In this document: positions 1-7,318 of the stretch, in pieces
Layout of the letters: every line of letters begins with the position of its first letter
How positions within the stretch are numbered: the first letter of the stretch is position 1
Source of the DNA: Accumulibacter sp.
GTDB taxonomy: Bacteria; Pseudomonadota; Gammaproteobacteria; Burkholderiales; Rhodocyclaceae
Direction: 5' to 3'
Assembly: GCA_003538495.1 (NCBI GenBank)
Contig: DPSD01000087.1
Location: 1 to 11,288 of the forward strand
DNA length: 11,288 nucleotides
Program-made: the position numbers and the translations under genes
Notes under the pieces: generated by a model
Database searches by the model: none
Seen by the model: the letters and a program-made list of their open reading frames with translations, nothing else
What the model was told of the DNA's origin: nothing

Positions 1-557
1 TCGCGCTGCCAGTCGATGGCGCGGTCAGGCTGGGTGATCAATGGCCGTGGGCTACCGCGTACGCCGGCGTCGGCGGGGTCGACCGGGATCGGCAAGAAAG
101 TGCCGGCGGCGAAGCGCTCGACGGCGCGCAGCACGGCTCGGGTGGCTGCTTCGGTCACTTCGTGGCGATACAGGCTCGACTTCCTGGCGACGCGCATGGC
201 AAAACGTTCGCTGGCCCACACCGGGCCGCCGTCGAGTTCGCCGGTCGCCTGCAGGACGGTCACGCCCCAGTCCGCCTCTCCCTCCTGGATCGCCCAGTCG
301 AGCGCCGAAGGCCCGCGATCGCCGACGATCCCCGGATGGACGATCAGACAGGTATGCGCTTGCCAGATCGACGCCGGAAGCGAGCGCCGCAGGTAGGGCG
401 CGATGATCAGCCCGGGCCGGAACAGAGCGACCGCCTCTTCGGCAACCGCGTCGGCGATATCGAACTCGATCGACAGCTGGTGGCCGCGCGCACCGAGCTC
501 GCTGTACAGCCGCTGGCTGAGGCTGTTGAAGGCGTGGCACAGCAGGAGGATGCGCAT
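1..557 (-). CDS. hypX: HypX (HoxX), hydrogenase CO-ligand synthesis protein, N-terminal part
   Basis: Partial gene: ATG at 557, open to the left edge (185 codons visible, no stop). It begins MRILLLCHAFNSLSQRLY and continues with a formyltransferase-like fold. H74 lies in the stretch LIVHPGIVGDRGPSALDWAI and D109 in GELDGGPVWA, the positions of the catalytic His and Asp of formyl-tetrahydrofolate-using enzymes. The Asn two residues before that His in classical formyltransferases is Ile here. Family knowledge: HypX is a cytoplasmic two-domain protein (formyl-THF-binding N-terminus, enoyl-CoA-hydratase-like C-terminus) that supplies the active-site CO of [NiFe]-hydrogenases when oxygen is present. 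Only the first domain is in view. It lies 12 bp after the hypE stop, with a GAGG overlapping that stop as likely ribosome site, so it ends the visible operon. Product confidence is high from sequence and position; the C-terminal domain cannot be checked. Confidence 0.93.
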   Translation of the reverse strand, partial: MRILLLCHAFNSLSQRLYSELGARGHQLSIEFDIADAVAEEAVALFRPGLIIAPYLRRSLPASIWQAHTCLIVHPGIVGDRGPSALDWAIQEGEADWGVTVLQATGELDGGPVWASERFAMRVARKSSLYRHEVTEAATRAVLRAVERFAAGTFLPIPVDPADAGVRGSPRPLITQPDRAIDWQR

Positions 558-569
558 CGTCGTCCCGCC

Positions 570-1619
570 TCAGCAGATGCGCGGCAACTGCTCGCCGGCC
601 AACCAGTCGACGATGCGGCGGCCGCCAAGGGCGGTGGTCATCTGTACGAAGTGGTGGGGGTCGGCGTGGACGCTGCCGATCAACGCCGCGCGCTGTCCCA
701 GCGGATGCGCGCGCATCGCCGCCAGCAGCGCGTCGGCGTCGGCCGCCGCGACGATCGCCAGCAGCTTGCCTTCGTTGGCCACGTAGAGCGGGTCGAGACC
801 GAGAAACTCGCAGGCGGCGGCGACCTCGGGTTGCACCGGCAGCACGCTTTCCTGAAGCATCATCCCGACCCCCGACTGGCGGGCGATTTCGTTGAGCGTC
901 GTCGCCACGCCGCCGCGCGTCGGGTCGCGCAGGGCGCGGATCGCCGCGCCGCTGGCGCGCATCGCGGCGATCAGGCCGTGCAGCGCAGCGGTGTCGGAAA
1001 CGATCTGCGCCGCGAAGCCGATGCTTTCGCGTTGCGCCATGATTGCCATGCCGTGCTCGCCGATGGTTCCCGAAACGATGATCCGGTCCCCCGGGCGGGC
1101 TCGGTCGCCGGAGAAGTCATCGCCGTCGGCGACGACGCCGACGCCGGTGGTGGTGATGTACACCCCGTCGCCGGCTCCCCGCTCAACGACCTTGGTGTCA
1201 CCGGTGACCACCGGCACGCCGGCAGCGTTCGCCGCACCGGCCATCGAGTCCACGATGCGCGCCAGGTCGGCGAGCGGAAATCCCTCTTCGAGGATGAAGC
1301 CGGCAGCCAGATAGAGCGGCGTCGCGCCGAGTACCGCGACGTCGTTGATGGTGCCGTTGACCGCCAGGCAACCGATGTCGCCGCCGGGGAAGAACAGTGG
1401 CGAGACGACGTGCCCGTCGGTGGACATCACCAGCCGGCCGGGCGGCATCGGCAGCAGCGCCGCGTCGTTGCCCTGCCGCAGATAGGCGTTGCCCAGCCGC
1501 CTGGCGAACAGCTCGTCGATCAGCTGCGCCATCGCCCGGCCGCCGCTGCCGTGCGTCAGGTCGACGACGCCTCGTTTGAGGTCCAGCGGCCGGACGTAGC
1601 CCGGACGCCCGGCGCTCAT
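570..1619 (-). CDS. hypE: HypE, carbamoyl-dehydratase in hydrogenase cyanide-ligand synthesis
   Basis: 349 aa, a normal length for HypE. The protein belongs to the AIR-synthase/PurM-like ATP-binding family. The HGSGG motif is at residues 23-27, the DPTRGG motif at about 232-237, and the chain ends in PRIC, where the terminal Cys349 is the residue that carries the carbamoyl group. Family knowledge: HypF transfers a carbamoyl group to this cysteine; HypE then dehydrates it with ATP to a thiocyanate and passes the CN to iron held by HypC-HypD. The start ATG at 1619 overlaps the hypD stop (ATGA), which implies translational coupling; the longer upstream reading (to 1781) overlaps hypD deeply and is not part of the family. 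No key residue is missing. Cytoplasmic. Confidence 0.97.
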   Translation of the reverse strand: MSAGRPGYVRPLDLKRGVVDLTHGSGGRAMAQLIDELFARRLGNAYLRQGNDAALLPMPPGRLVMSTDGHVVSPLFFPGGDIGCLAVNGTINDVAVLGATPLYLAAGFILEEGFPLADLARIVDSMAGAANAAGVPVVTGDTKVVERGAGDGVYITTTGVGVVADGDDFSGDRARPGDRIIVSGTIGEHGMAIMAQRESIGFAAQIVSDTAALHGLIAAMRASGAAIRALRDPTRGGVATTLNEIARQSGVGMMLQESVLPVQPEVAAACEFLGLDPLYVANEGKLLAIVAAADADALLAAMRAHPLGQRAALIGSVHADPHHFVQMTTALGGRRIVDWLAGEQLPRIC

Positions 1620-2773
1620 GGCGCCACCACCGCGTCGGCAAAACGACCAAACGAATAGTGCGCGGCGCAAGCGCCCTCGGACGACACCATGCACGAGCCG
1701 ACCGGGTTTTCCGGGGTGCACACGCTGCCGAAGATACGGCACTCCTGCGGCCGCTTGACGCCGCGCAGAACGGCGCCGCACTCGCAGGCGGGATGATCGT
1801 CGACCGCCTGGTAAGCGACCGCGAAGCGGCGCTCGGCGTCGAAATCGGCAAACTCCCGGCGAATCTTCAGCGCGCTGTAGGGCAGTTCGCCAAGCCCGCG
1901 CCAGGCGAACGAGCGCCGCAGTTCAAAGACTTCGCAGACCAGCTGCTGCGCCTTGCGGTTGCCGTCGCGCGTGACAGCGCGCGAAAACTCGTTCTCGACC
2001 ACCGCCTGGCCGGCGTTGACCTGCTTGATCAGCATCAGGATGGCCTGCATCACGTCCAGCGGTTCGAAGCCGGCGATCACCACCGGCTTGCGGTACTCCC
2101 CGGCGAAGAACTCGTAGGGCCGGGTGCCGATGATCGTCGACACGTGCGCCGGACCGATGAAACCGTCGAGCCGCACCGTTCCCCAGCGCCGAACTTCGGG
2201 CGATTCGAGGATGCTGGCGATCGCCGACGGGGTCAGCACGTGGCAGCAGAGCACCGAGAAGTTCTTGAGCCCGAGCGCCTGCGCCTGTTTGATCAGCAGC
2301 GCCGTCGGCGGTGTCGTCGTCTCAAAGCCGATGGCGAAAAAGACCACCTGCCGGGCGGGCTGTTGCTGCGCCAGCGCCAGCGCGTCGGCGCCCGAATAGA
2401 GCATCCGGATCTCGCCGCCAGCCCCGGATTTCCGGCTCAGCGCGGCTTTCGCCTTGAGCAGCGACAACCCGCCCGACGCCGGCACGCGCAGCGGGTCGCC
2501 ATAGCTGCAGAGGGTGACGCCCGATTCGCTCGCCAGGCGAATCGCCATATCGATGCGGCCGATCGGCAGCACGCAGACCGGGCAGCCGGGACCGTGAATC
2601 AGACGCACCTTGCGCGGCAGCAGATCGCTCACCCCATAGCGAGCAATCGCGTGCGTGTGGCCACCGCAAAACTCCATGAAGTGGTAGTCGCGATCATCCC
2701 GCGCCGCCTGCCGGATCGCCGCGGCCAGCCCGCTGGCCAGCTTGCCGTCCCGGAACTCGTCGATGAACTTCAT
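1616..2773 (-). CDS. hypD: HypD, iron-sulfur scaffold for the Fe(CN)2CO unit
   Basis: 385 aa, full length, starting MKFIDEFRDG as in the family. Conserved cysteines are present: C36 in FCGGHTHAI, C64 and C67 in GPGCPVCVLP, and a C-terminal cluster (C330, C332, C345, C352, C361, C369) of the kind that binds the 4Fe-4S cluster. GFETTTPP at 149-156 is also typical. Family knowledge: HypD with HypC holds the iron while the two cyanides (from HypE) and the CO are attached, using redox-active cysteines. The ATG at 2773 was chosen by family alignment; an in-frame ATG at 2815 would add 14 atypical residues. It follows hypC after 64 bp, the largest gap in this operon, and overlaps hypE by 4 bp. Confidence 0.97.
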   Translation of the reverse strand: MKFIDEFRDGKLASGLAAAIRQAARDDRDYHFMEFCGGHTHAIARYGVSDLLPRKVRLIHGPGCPVCVLPIGRIDMAIRLASESGVTLCSYGDPLRVPASGGLSLLKAKAALSRKSGAGGEIRMLYSGADALALAQQQPARQVVFFAIGFETTTPPTALLIKQAQALGLKNFSVLCCHVLTPSAIASILESPEVRRWGTVRLDGFIGPAHVSTIIGTRPYEFFAGEYRKPVVIAGFEPLDVMQAILMLIKQVNAGQAVVENEFSRAVTRDGNRKAQQLVCEVFELRRSFAWRGLGELPYSALKIRREFADFDAERRFAVAYQAVDDHPACECGAVLRGVKRPQECRIFGSVCTPENPVGSCMVSSEGACAAHYSFGRFADAVVAP

Positions 2774-2837
2774 CCGCCGACGCCCTTGTCTCGCGATGAA
2801 TCCATTCCCCGCCACCCTCCCCCGCAGGCCTGCCGCG

Positions 2838-3086
2838 TCAAACGACCGTCGCTGTTGCCTCCTGCAAGGCCGCCTGGCCGAGTTCGGCGAACAGCGCCAG
2901 GGTCTTTTCGGCCTCTTCCGGATCGAGCCGGGTCAGCGCGTAGCCGACGTGCACGATGACGTAGTCGCCGACCGCTATGTCGTCCACCAGCGCCAGCGAA
3001 ATCTCCTTGCCGACGCCGGCGACGTCGATCAGTGCCTGCTGGTCGGGCCGCAGTTCGACGATCCGGCAGGGCAGCGCCAGGCACAT
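2838..3086 (-). CDS. hypC: HypC, hydrogenase maturation chaperone
   Basis: 82 aa, the usual size. It begins MCLALPCRIVEL, the family signature; after removal of the initiator Met, Cys2 becomes the N-terminal residue that binds iron in the HypC-HypD complex and later contacts the hydrogenase large-subunit precursor. A small OB-fold-like protein of the cytoplasm. The start at 3086 is fixed by this motif, since the reading frame extends further upstream into hypF. A G-rich stretch (GGGGCGCGGGGAG) precedes the ATG. It sits 13 bp after the hypF stop. Whether it is a general HypC or specific to one hydrogenase (HybG/HupF type) cannot be told from length alone, but its place in a complete hyp set favours HypC. 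Confidence 0.96.
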   Translation of the reverse strand: MCLALPCRIVELRPDQQALIDVAGVGKEISLALVDDIAVGDYVIVHVGYALTRLDPEEAEKTLALFAELGQAALQEATATVV

Positions 3087-3099
3087 GCTCCCCGCGCCC

Positions 3100-5403
3100 C
3101 TATTGGCGTGCCAGATGCTGCAAGGCGACCCACGCCTGACCAACGCTCAGTCCGCCGTCGTTGGGCGGCAGCTGGCGCGCTTCGATGATGCGCATCCCCT
3201 GCGCGCTCAGGCGGGCGCGCAGGCCGCGCACCAGCACCTGGTTGAGGAAGCAACCACCGCTGCCGACCACCGCCTGTTCGCCGGGGACAAGAACCCGCAG
3301 CCACTCGGCCAGCGCCGCGACCAGCGTCGCGTGAAACAGCGCGGCGCCGCGCTCGGGGTTCTTTTCGTCGGCGAGAACCGCCAGCAAGGGCAGCAGATCG
3401 AGTCGGCCGGCGGAGATTTTCCAGCCCATGTCCAGTGGCAGAACGTCGCCGTAGCGCAGCGCCAGGCCTTCCAGCAGCATCGCCGCCTGCCCCTCGTAGG
3501 CCATCACCGCCTTGACTCCGAGCAGGCCGGCAACCGCGTCGAAGAGCCGGCCCATGCTCGAGGTCGGCGGGCAGTTGAGATCGCCGGTGAGCATCTGCGC
3601 AACCGCCGGCGCAGCCTGTTGCGCCGAAAAGCGGTCGACTATCTCGCCGGTGCGACCCAGTCGATGCAACACCGCAGCGGCCATTCGCCACGGCTCGCTG
3701 GCCGCCCGATCGCCGCCCGGCAGCGCCAACGGCATCAGCGAACCAAGCCGCCGGAAACGGTCGCCATCGACACGCAACAGCTCGCCACCCCAGGCTGCGC
3801 CATCGGTGCCAATCCCGACCCCGTCGAGCGACAGCGCCAGCATGCTGCCCTGGATGCCGTGTTCGGCGAGTACCGCGGCGGCATGCGCATGGTGATGCTG
3901 CACGCCAAGCAGTGGCAAATTCCACTGCTGCGCGCACTCGGCGGCGAAATGGGTCGAGTGGAAATCGGGATGCAGGTCGTGCGCGACGATCGCCGGTTCG
4001 ACACCGAGCAGCTTCACCATCTGCGCGACGTTCTCTTCGAGGAAATCGCACACCGCCGCGTTGTCAAGATCGCCGACATGCTGCGAAACGAAGGCCTCGT
4101 CGCCGCGCGTGACGCAAATCGTGTTCTTGAACCAGCCGCCAACGGCCAGCACCGAGGGCCCGGCGCTCGGCAACTTGATCGCCCGCGGCGTGTAGCCGCG
4201 CGCCCGCCGAATGAACTGCAGGCCACCGCTGGTGATGCGCGCGACGCTGTCGTCACAACGCGTGACGATGTCGCGATCGTGCATCAGGAACGCGTCGGCA
4301 ATGCCGTACAGCCGCAGCAAGGCTTCGCTGTTGCCGACCACCAGCGGTTCGCCACCGGGGTTGGCGCTGGTCATCACCAGCGCCAGATCCTGCGCTCTCT
4401 CCAGCCAGCCCAGGCCAGGCGGACGCTTCGCCGCTTCGTGGAAGAGCAGGAACTGCAGCGGCGTGTACGGCAGCATGACGCCCAGCCAGGCCAACCCCGG
4501 CGCGACGCCGGGCAAGGCATCATCGCAGCTGCCGCGCTTCCGGAGGAGGATCGCCGGACGCGTCGGCAAGGTCAGCAGCCCCGGTTCGCCGATCCCCATC
4601 TGGACGAACATCGCCGCCGACGGTGCGTTGGCCAGCATCACCACGAAGGGCTTTTCGTCGCGCTGCTTGCGCTCGCGCAGCAGCGCGACGGCGACCGCAT
4701 TGCGCGCGTCGCAGACCAGGTGGAAACCACCCAGGCCCTTGACGGCGACGACCTTCCCTTGCCGCAGCAGGCTCAGTGCGCCGGCGATCGGGTCGCCCGG
4801 CAAGGGGTGCCCTTCGGCGTCGAGCAGAAACAGCTGCGGCCCGCACTTCGGGCAGCAGTTGGCCTCGGCGTGGAAACGCCGGTCGACTGGCTGCCGGTAC
4901 TCGTGCTGGCACCTCGAACACATGACGAAAGGCTTGAGGCTGGTACGCACCCGGTCGTACGGCAAGCTGCGGCTGATGGTGTAGCGTGGCCCGCAGCTGG
5001 TGCAGTTGGTGAAGGCGTAGCGCCAGCGGCGGCTGCTCGGCTCGAAGACGTCCGCCAGGCAGTCGCGGCAGACAGCCGTATCGTGCCCGATCATCGTCAC
5101 TGCCCGGCCACCGCGACTGTCGATGATCGAGAAGTCGCTGCCCGAGTGGGCCGCCAGCGCCGCATCGCGGGCGACCACGGTATTGACCCGAGCCAGCGGC
5201 GGCGCGTCGTGCTGCAGACGTTCGATCAGGGTGTGCACCTGCGCTGCCTCACCGCACACCTCGATTTCGACCCCGCGCGAGTCGTTGCGAACCCAGCCGG
5301 CAAGGCCCAGTTCCCTGGCCAGGCGCCAGACGAAGGGGCGAAAGCCAACGCCCTGAACAACGCCGCTGACGCGGATGTTCTGACAAATGATGGTCTCGGT
5401 CAT
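3100..5403 (-). CDS. hypF: HypF, carbamoyltransferase for hydrogenase cyanide ligands
   Basis: 767 aa, full length for this multidomain protein. Domains in order: acylphosphatase-like (about 1-95, with VQGVGFRPF at 16-24); zinc-finger region with four CxxC pairs (C112/C115, C134/C137, C162/C165, C184/C187); YrdC-like domain (about 200-390, with KGLGGFHLV); Kae1-like carbamoyltransferase domain (about 415-767, with HDLHPDFH at 475-482, VQHHHAHAAAV at 501-511 and DGVGIGTDG at 527-535). Family knowledge: it hydrolyses carbamoyl phosphate, makes carbamoyl-AMP and transfers the carbamoyl group to the C-terminal Cys of HypE. ATG at 5403 gives the family N-terminus and lies one base after the hypB stop; an upstream in-frame start at 5535 would overlap hypB. 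No domain is missing. Confidence 0.97.
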   Translation of the reverse strand: MTETIICQNIRVSGVVQGVGFRPFVWRLARELGLAGWVRNDSRGVEIEVCGEAAQVHTLIERLQHDAPPLARVNTVVARDAALAAHSGSDFSIIDSRGGRAVTMIGHDTAVCRDCLADVFEPSSRRWRYAFTNCTSCGPRYTISRSLPYDRVRTSLKPFVMCSRCQHEYRQPVDRRFHAEANCCPKCGPQLFLLDAEGHPLPGDPIAGALSLLRQGKVVAVKGLGGFHLVCDARNAVAVALLRERKQRDEKPFVVMLANAPSAAMFVQMGIGEPGLLTLPTRPAILLRKRGSCDDALPGVAPGLAWLGVMLPYTPLQFLLFHEAAKRPPGLGWLERAQDLALVMTSANPGGEPLVVGNSEALLRLYGIADAFLMHDRDIVTRCDDSVARITSGGLQFIRRARGYTPRAIKLPSAGPSVLAVGGWFKNTICVTRGDEAFVSQHVGDLDNAAVCDFLEENVAQMVKLLGVEPAIVAHDLHPDFHSTHFAAECAQQWNLPLLGVQHHHAHAAAVLAEHGIQGSMLALSLDGVGIGTDGAAWGGELLRVDGDRFRRLGSLMPLALPGGDRAASEPWRMAAAVLHRLGRTGEIVDRFSAQQAAPAVAQMLTGDLNCPPTSSMGRLFDAVAGLLGVKAVMAYEGQAAMLLEGLALRYGDVLPLDMGWKISAGRLDLLPLLAVLADEKNPERGAALFHATLVAALAEWLRVLVPGEQAVVGSGGCFLNQVLVRGLRARLSAQGMRIIEARQLPPNDGGLSVGQAWVALQHLARQ

Positions 5404-5404
5404 C

Positions 5405-6451
5405 TCAGCCTCCGGTCGCGGCGGCAAGGCGTGCTTCGCGTTCGACGATCCGTCGCTGCAGCGCGGCCACCGTCGCCATCCTCTTCCCGCGGCGCGCGGC
5501 GCAGCCCGCCTCGAGCCATGCCAGCCACTGCTCAAAGCCTTCGCCGGTGGTCGCCGAGAGCTGGATCACCTGCAGCGTCGGATTGACCCGCCGGGCGTAG
5601 CCGATCGCCAGATCGCAGTCGAATGACACGTAGGGCAGCAGATCGACCTTGTTGAGCAGCATCAGCGAGGCGGCGTGGAACATCGCCGAATACTTGAGCG
5701 GCTTGTCTTCGCCCTCGGTGACCGACAGGATCACCACCTTGTCCGCCTCGCCAAGATCGAAGGCCGCCGGGCAGACGAGATTGCCCACGTTCTCGATCAG
5801 CAGCAGCGAATCGTCGGCCGGCGACAGCTCGTCCAGGGCATGGCCAACCATGTGCGCGTCCAGATGGCAGCCCTTGCCGGTGTTGATCTGCACCGCCGCG
5901 ACGCCGGTGGCCCGAATCCGTTCGGCGTCGCGGCTGGTTTGCTGGTCGCCCTCGATCACCGTGATCGACAGCTTGTCCTTCAGCGCCTCGATGCTGCGGC
6001 ACAGCAGGCTGGTTTTCCCGGAGCCAGGGCTGGATACCAGGTTGAGGGCAAGAATCCCCTGCTCGTCGAAACGCTGCCGGTTCTGAGCCGCGTGGCCGTC
6101 GTTCCTGGCCAGGATGTCGCGCTCGATCCGGACCATCCGGGATGGCGTCGTGGCCAGCGCCGGTGCGTCTGCAAGGGGCTCGCCGGCATCGGTGGCAGTA
6201 TCGTCAGCGTGCGGCTCCGCGTGCGCCGCGGGGTGGTGATGCCGGGGCCATGGTCCCGCGCCATGCCGATGCCGGCCATCGGCGGCGACGACCGCACTGT
6301 AGCCGATCGTCGAGCGCCCCGGGCGGCCCTGCTCAGCCGCCTGCTGCGGCGGAGCGTGGCCGTTGCGCTGGGGAGGGTCGTCTTCCGGCTCCGACAAAGG
6401 CTTGCCGCCGACGCGAGTTTCCCCGGCGCCGCAACCGCACGTGCTACACAT
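5405..6451 (-). CDS. hypB: HypB, nickel-binding GTPase for hydrogenase maturation
   Basis: 348 aa. The N-terminus MCSTCGCG is the high-affinity nickel motif. A His-rich linker follows (seven His between residues 61 and 81). The G domain has the P-loop SSPGSGKT (140-147), NKVD (267-270) and the intersubunit metal-site residues C195-H196 and C227 (ENVGNLVCP). Family knowledge: HypB dimerises on GTP binding and, with HypA, delivers nickel to the hydrogenase large-subunit precursor after Fe(CN)2CO insertion; His-rich forms may also store nickel. The start at 6451 is supported by the metal motif and a good ribosome site (GAGGAG, about 8 nt upstream). It is 17 bp from hypA and 1 bp from hypF. Confidence 0.97.
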   Translation of the reverse strand: MCSTCGCGAGETRVGGKPLSEPEDDPPQRNGHAPPQQAAEQGRPGRSTIGYSAVVAADGRHRHGAGPWPRHHHPAAHAEPHADDTATDAGEPLADAPALATTPSRMVRIERDILARNDGHAAQNRQRFDEQGILALNLVSSPGSGKTSLLCRSIEALKDKLSITVIEGDQQTSRDAERIRATGVAAVQINTGKGCHLDAHMVGHALDELSPADDSLLLIENVGNLVCPAAFDLGEADKVVILSVTEGEDKPLKYSAMFHAASLMLLNKVDLLPYVSFDCDLAIGYARRVNPTLQVIQLSATTGEGFEQWLAWLEAGCAARRGKRMATVAALQRRIVEREARLAAATGG

Positions 6452-6468
6452 CTGCTGTCTCCTCGATA

Positions 6469-6810
6469 TTATTCAACCTCCAGCTCCTTGACCCGCATCT
6501 CGGTCCCTCCGGTTGCTTGAACGGGGTACCGACCGCAGGCTGGGCAGGGGTCGTAACGGGCCGCGAGCGGCACCGTCTGATTGCAATTAAAACATAAACC
6601 TTCGCCCGGCACCTCGACTACATTCAGAACCGCGCCTTCGGCCAGCGTGCCGCTGATCACGGCGTCGAAGCAGAAGCGCATCGCTTCGGGCTCGACCGCC
6701 GAGATCTGGCCGATTTCGAGGAACACCGAGCGGACGCGCCGAAAGTGCTGCACGCGCGCCGCGTCCTCGACAATCTGCAGGATGCCCAGCGCCAGCGACA
6801 TCTCATGCAT
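6469..6810 (-). CDS. hypA: HypA, nickel metallochaperone
   Basis: 113 aa, normal length. The N-terminal MHE, in which His2 is a nickel ligand, fixes the ATG at 6810; an alternative Met at residue 4 would lose it. A structural zinc site is formed by two CxxC pairs, C73/C76 and C89/C92. Family knowledge: HypA works with HypB to hand nickel to the hydrogenase large subunit and stabilises the HypB interaction. The first 8 bp overlap the end of the HupK-like gene, so the two are probably translationally coupled. The next gene, hypB, is 17 bp away. Confidence 0.97.
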   Translation of the reverse strand: MHEMSLALGILQIVEDAARVQHFRRVRSVFLEIGQISAVEPEAMRFCFDAVISGTLAEGAVLNVVEVPGEGLCFNCNQTVPLAARYDPCPACGRYPVQATGGTEMRVKELEVE

Positions 6811-7222
6811 CCTTGACCACCAGCTCGCTGGGCACGCAGGGATCGAGCGCCAGGGCCAGGCAGCGGGCGGCCATCCCGGCCTCGGCACGGGTCCGCGCCG
6901 GGCCACCGCCGAGCTCGCGGACAAACGCCACCTGCGGGTGAAAGTTCCAGTCGGTCGGCGCGACGGTGACATGGCGTGCAAGGCGATCGCCATCGAGTTC
7001 GACCCGGTGCCGCAAGGTGCCGCGCGCCGCGGGCAAGGCCGGGCGCGCCGCTGCCGCCTGCGCACAGAGGCAAATGCTGAACAGGCGCCGAATGATTTCG
7101 AGGGCCCGCGCGACCGGGAGTCCGCGCAGACCGCCCGCCGCCGGCCGGGTCGAAGCGACCTCGGCGGTGGCGATCTGCCGCCCGTCCCACGTCAAAGCGA
7201 GCTGCAAAACGCCCTGTTGCAC
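6803..7222 (-). CDS. hupK: Short HupK/HoxV-like hydrogenase maturation protein (large-subunit mimic)
   Basis: 139 aa. Start GTG at 7222: the in-frame stop upstream lies at 7285-7283 and none of the 20 codons between is ATG, GTG or TTG, and GGAAGG sits 5 nt upstream. The N-terminal part (LALTWDGRQIATAEVASTRP, then LEIIRRLFSICLCAQAAAA at 41-59) resembles the start of HupK/HoxV and a degenerate copy of the RxCGxC region of [NiFe] large subunits. Next comes a large-subunit C-terminus-like part: RGTLRHRVELDGD (67-79), APTDWNFHP (88-96) and DPCVPS (127-132), the last resembling the terminal DPCxxC nickel motif with the second Cys replaced. Known HoxV/HupK proteins, roughly 300 aa from memory, are proposed scaffolds carrying the Fe(CN)2CO unit. 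Here the middle is missing while the frame is intact. Position just before hypA matches hoxV in Ralstonia. Function is inferred. Confidence 0.75.
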   Translation of the reverse strand: MQQGVLQLALTWDGRQIATAEVASTRPAAGGLRGLPVARALEIIRRLFSICLCAQAAAARPALPAARGTLRHRVELDGDRLARHVTVAPTDWNFHPQVAFVRELGGGPARTRAEAGMAARCLALALDPCVPSELVVKDA

Positions 7223-7227
7223 GGTGA

Positions 7228-7233
7228 CCTTCC
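7228..7233 (-). promoter_or_regulatory. Ribosome binding site deciding the GTG start of the HupK-like gene
   Basis: On the minus strand the hexamer GGAAGG is followed by a 5-nt spacer and the GTG at 7222-7220. It supports use of this non-ATG codon, which is also the first possible start after the in-frame stop in the FNR box. Confidence 0.6.
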
Positions 7234-7249
7234 CGGAATGCGTCTCCGA

Positions 7250-7255
7250 ACGATA
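7250..7255 (-). promoter_or_regulatory. Putative -10 element of the hydrogenase-maturation operon
   Basis: Minus-strand hexamer TATCGT (4 of 6 matches to TATAAT). Its centre is 31 bp from the centre of the FNR-type site at 7277-7290, which would put that site near -41 relative to a start around 7243, the position of class II FNR activation. The 5' untranslated leader would then be about 20 nt and contain the GGAAGG ribosome site. No -35 of good quality is needed or seen at such activator-dependent promoters. Position is inferred from spacing. Confidence 0.45.
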
Positions 7256-7276
7256 GCAAAAGCCATTGAATCCATT

Positions 7277-7290
7277 TTGATTTCAATCAA
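7277..7290. promoter_or_regulatory. FNR/ANR-type binding site between the divergent operons
   Basis: The sequence TTGATTTCAATCAA matches the FNR/ANR consensus TTGAT-N4-ATCAA at all ten defined positions. It lies in the only AT-rich stretch of the intergenic region, 61 bp from the HupK-like start and about 102 bp from the ccmA start. FNR-family regulators (oxygen-labile 4Fe-4S) activate at this motif under low oxygen; Dnr-like CRP/FNR regulators use a similar motif. A second, overlapping inverted repeat (ATTGAA at 7265-7270, TTCAAT at 7282-7287) is also present. The match is seen; the regulator and the direction of control are inferred. Confidence 0.75.
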
Positions 7291-7312
7291 TCCACGGCTA
7301 AACTGCCGCGTT

Positions 7313-7318
7313 CACAAT
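7313..7318 (+). promoter_or_regulatory. Putative -10 element of the ccm operon
   Basis: Plus-strand hexamer CACAAT (4 of 6 matches to TATAAT), centred 32 bp from the FNR-type site centre, so that the site would lie near -41 for a transcript starting around 7325. This mirrors the arrangement on the other strand. The resulting ccmA leader would be about 60 nt. The hexamer match is modest and depends mainly on the spacing argument. Confidence 0.35.

Noticed and set aside
162..1658. 498-codon open frame on the plus strand antisense to hypE and hypX
   Set aside because: It lies opposite clear Hyp proteins, is rich in Arg, Ala, Gly and Asp with no recognisable domain, and is explained by high G+C content leaving few stops in the antisense frame.
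2824..2833. 10-bp perfect palindrome GCAGGCCTGC just after the hypC stop, considered as a terminator or attenuator
   Set aside because: It has no loop, the flanking bases do not extend the stem and there is no T tract, so it is not a convincing terminator; hypD continues 50 bp further on.
2977..5586. 869-codon open frame on the plus strand antisense to hypF
   Set aside because: Shadow of hypF: low-complexity Arg/Gln/Ala composition and no domain, while the opposite strand encodes every HypF motif.
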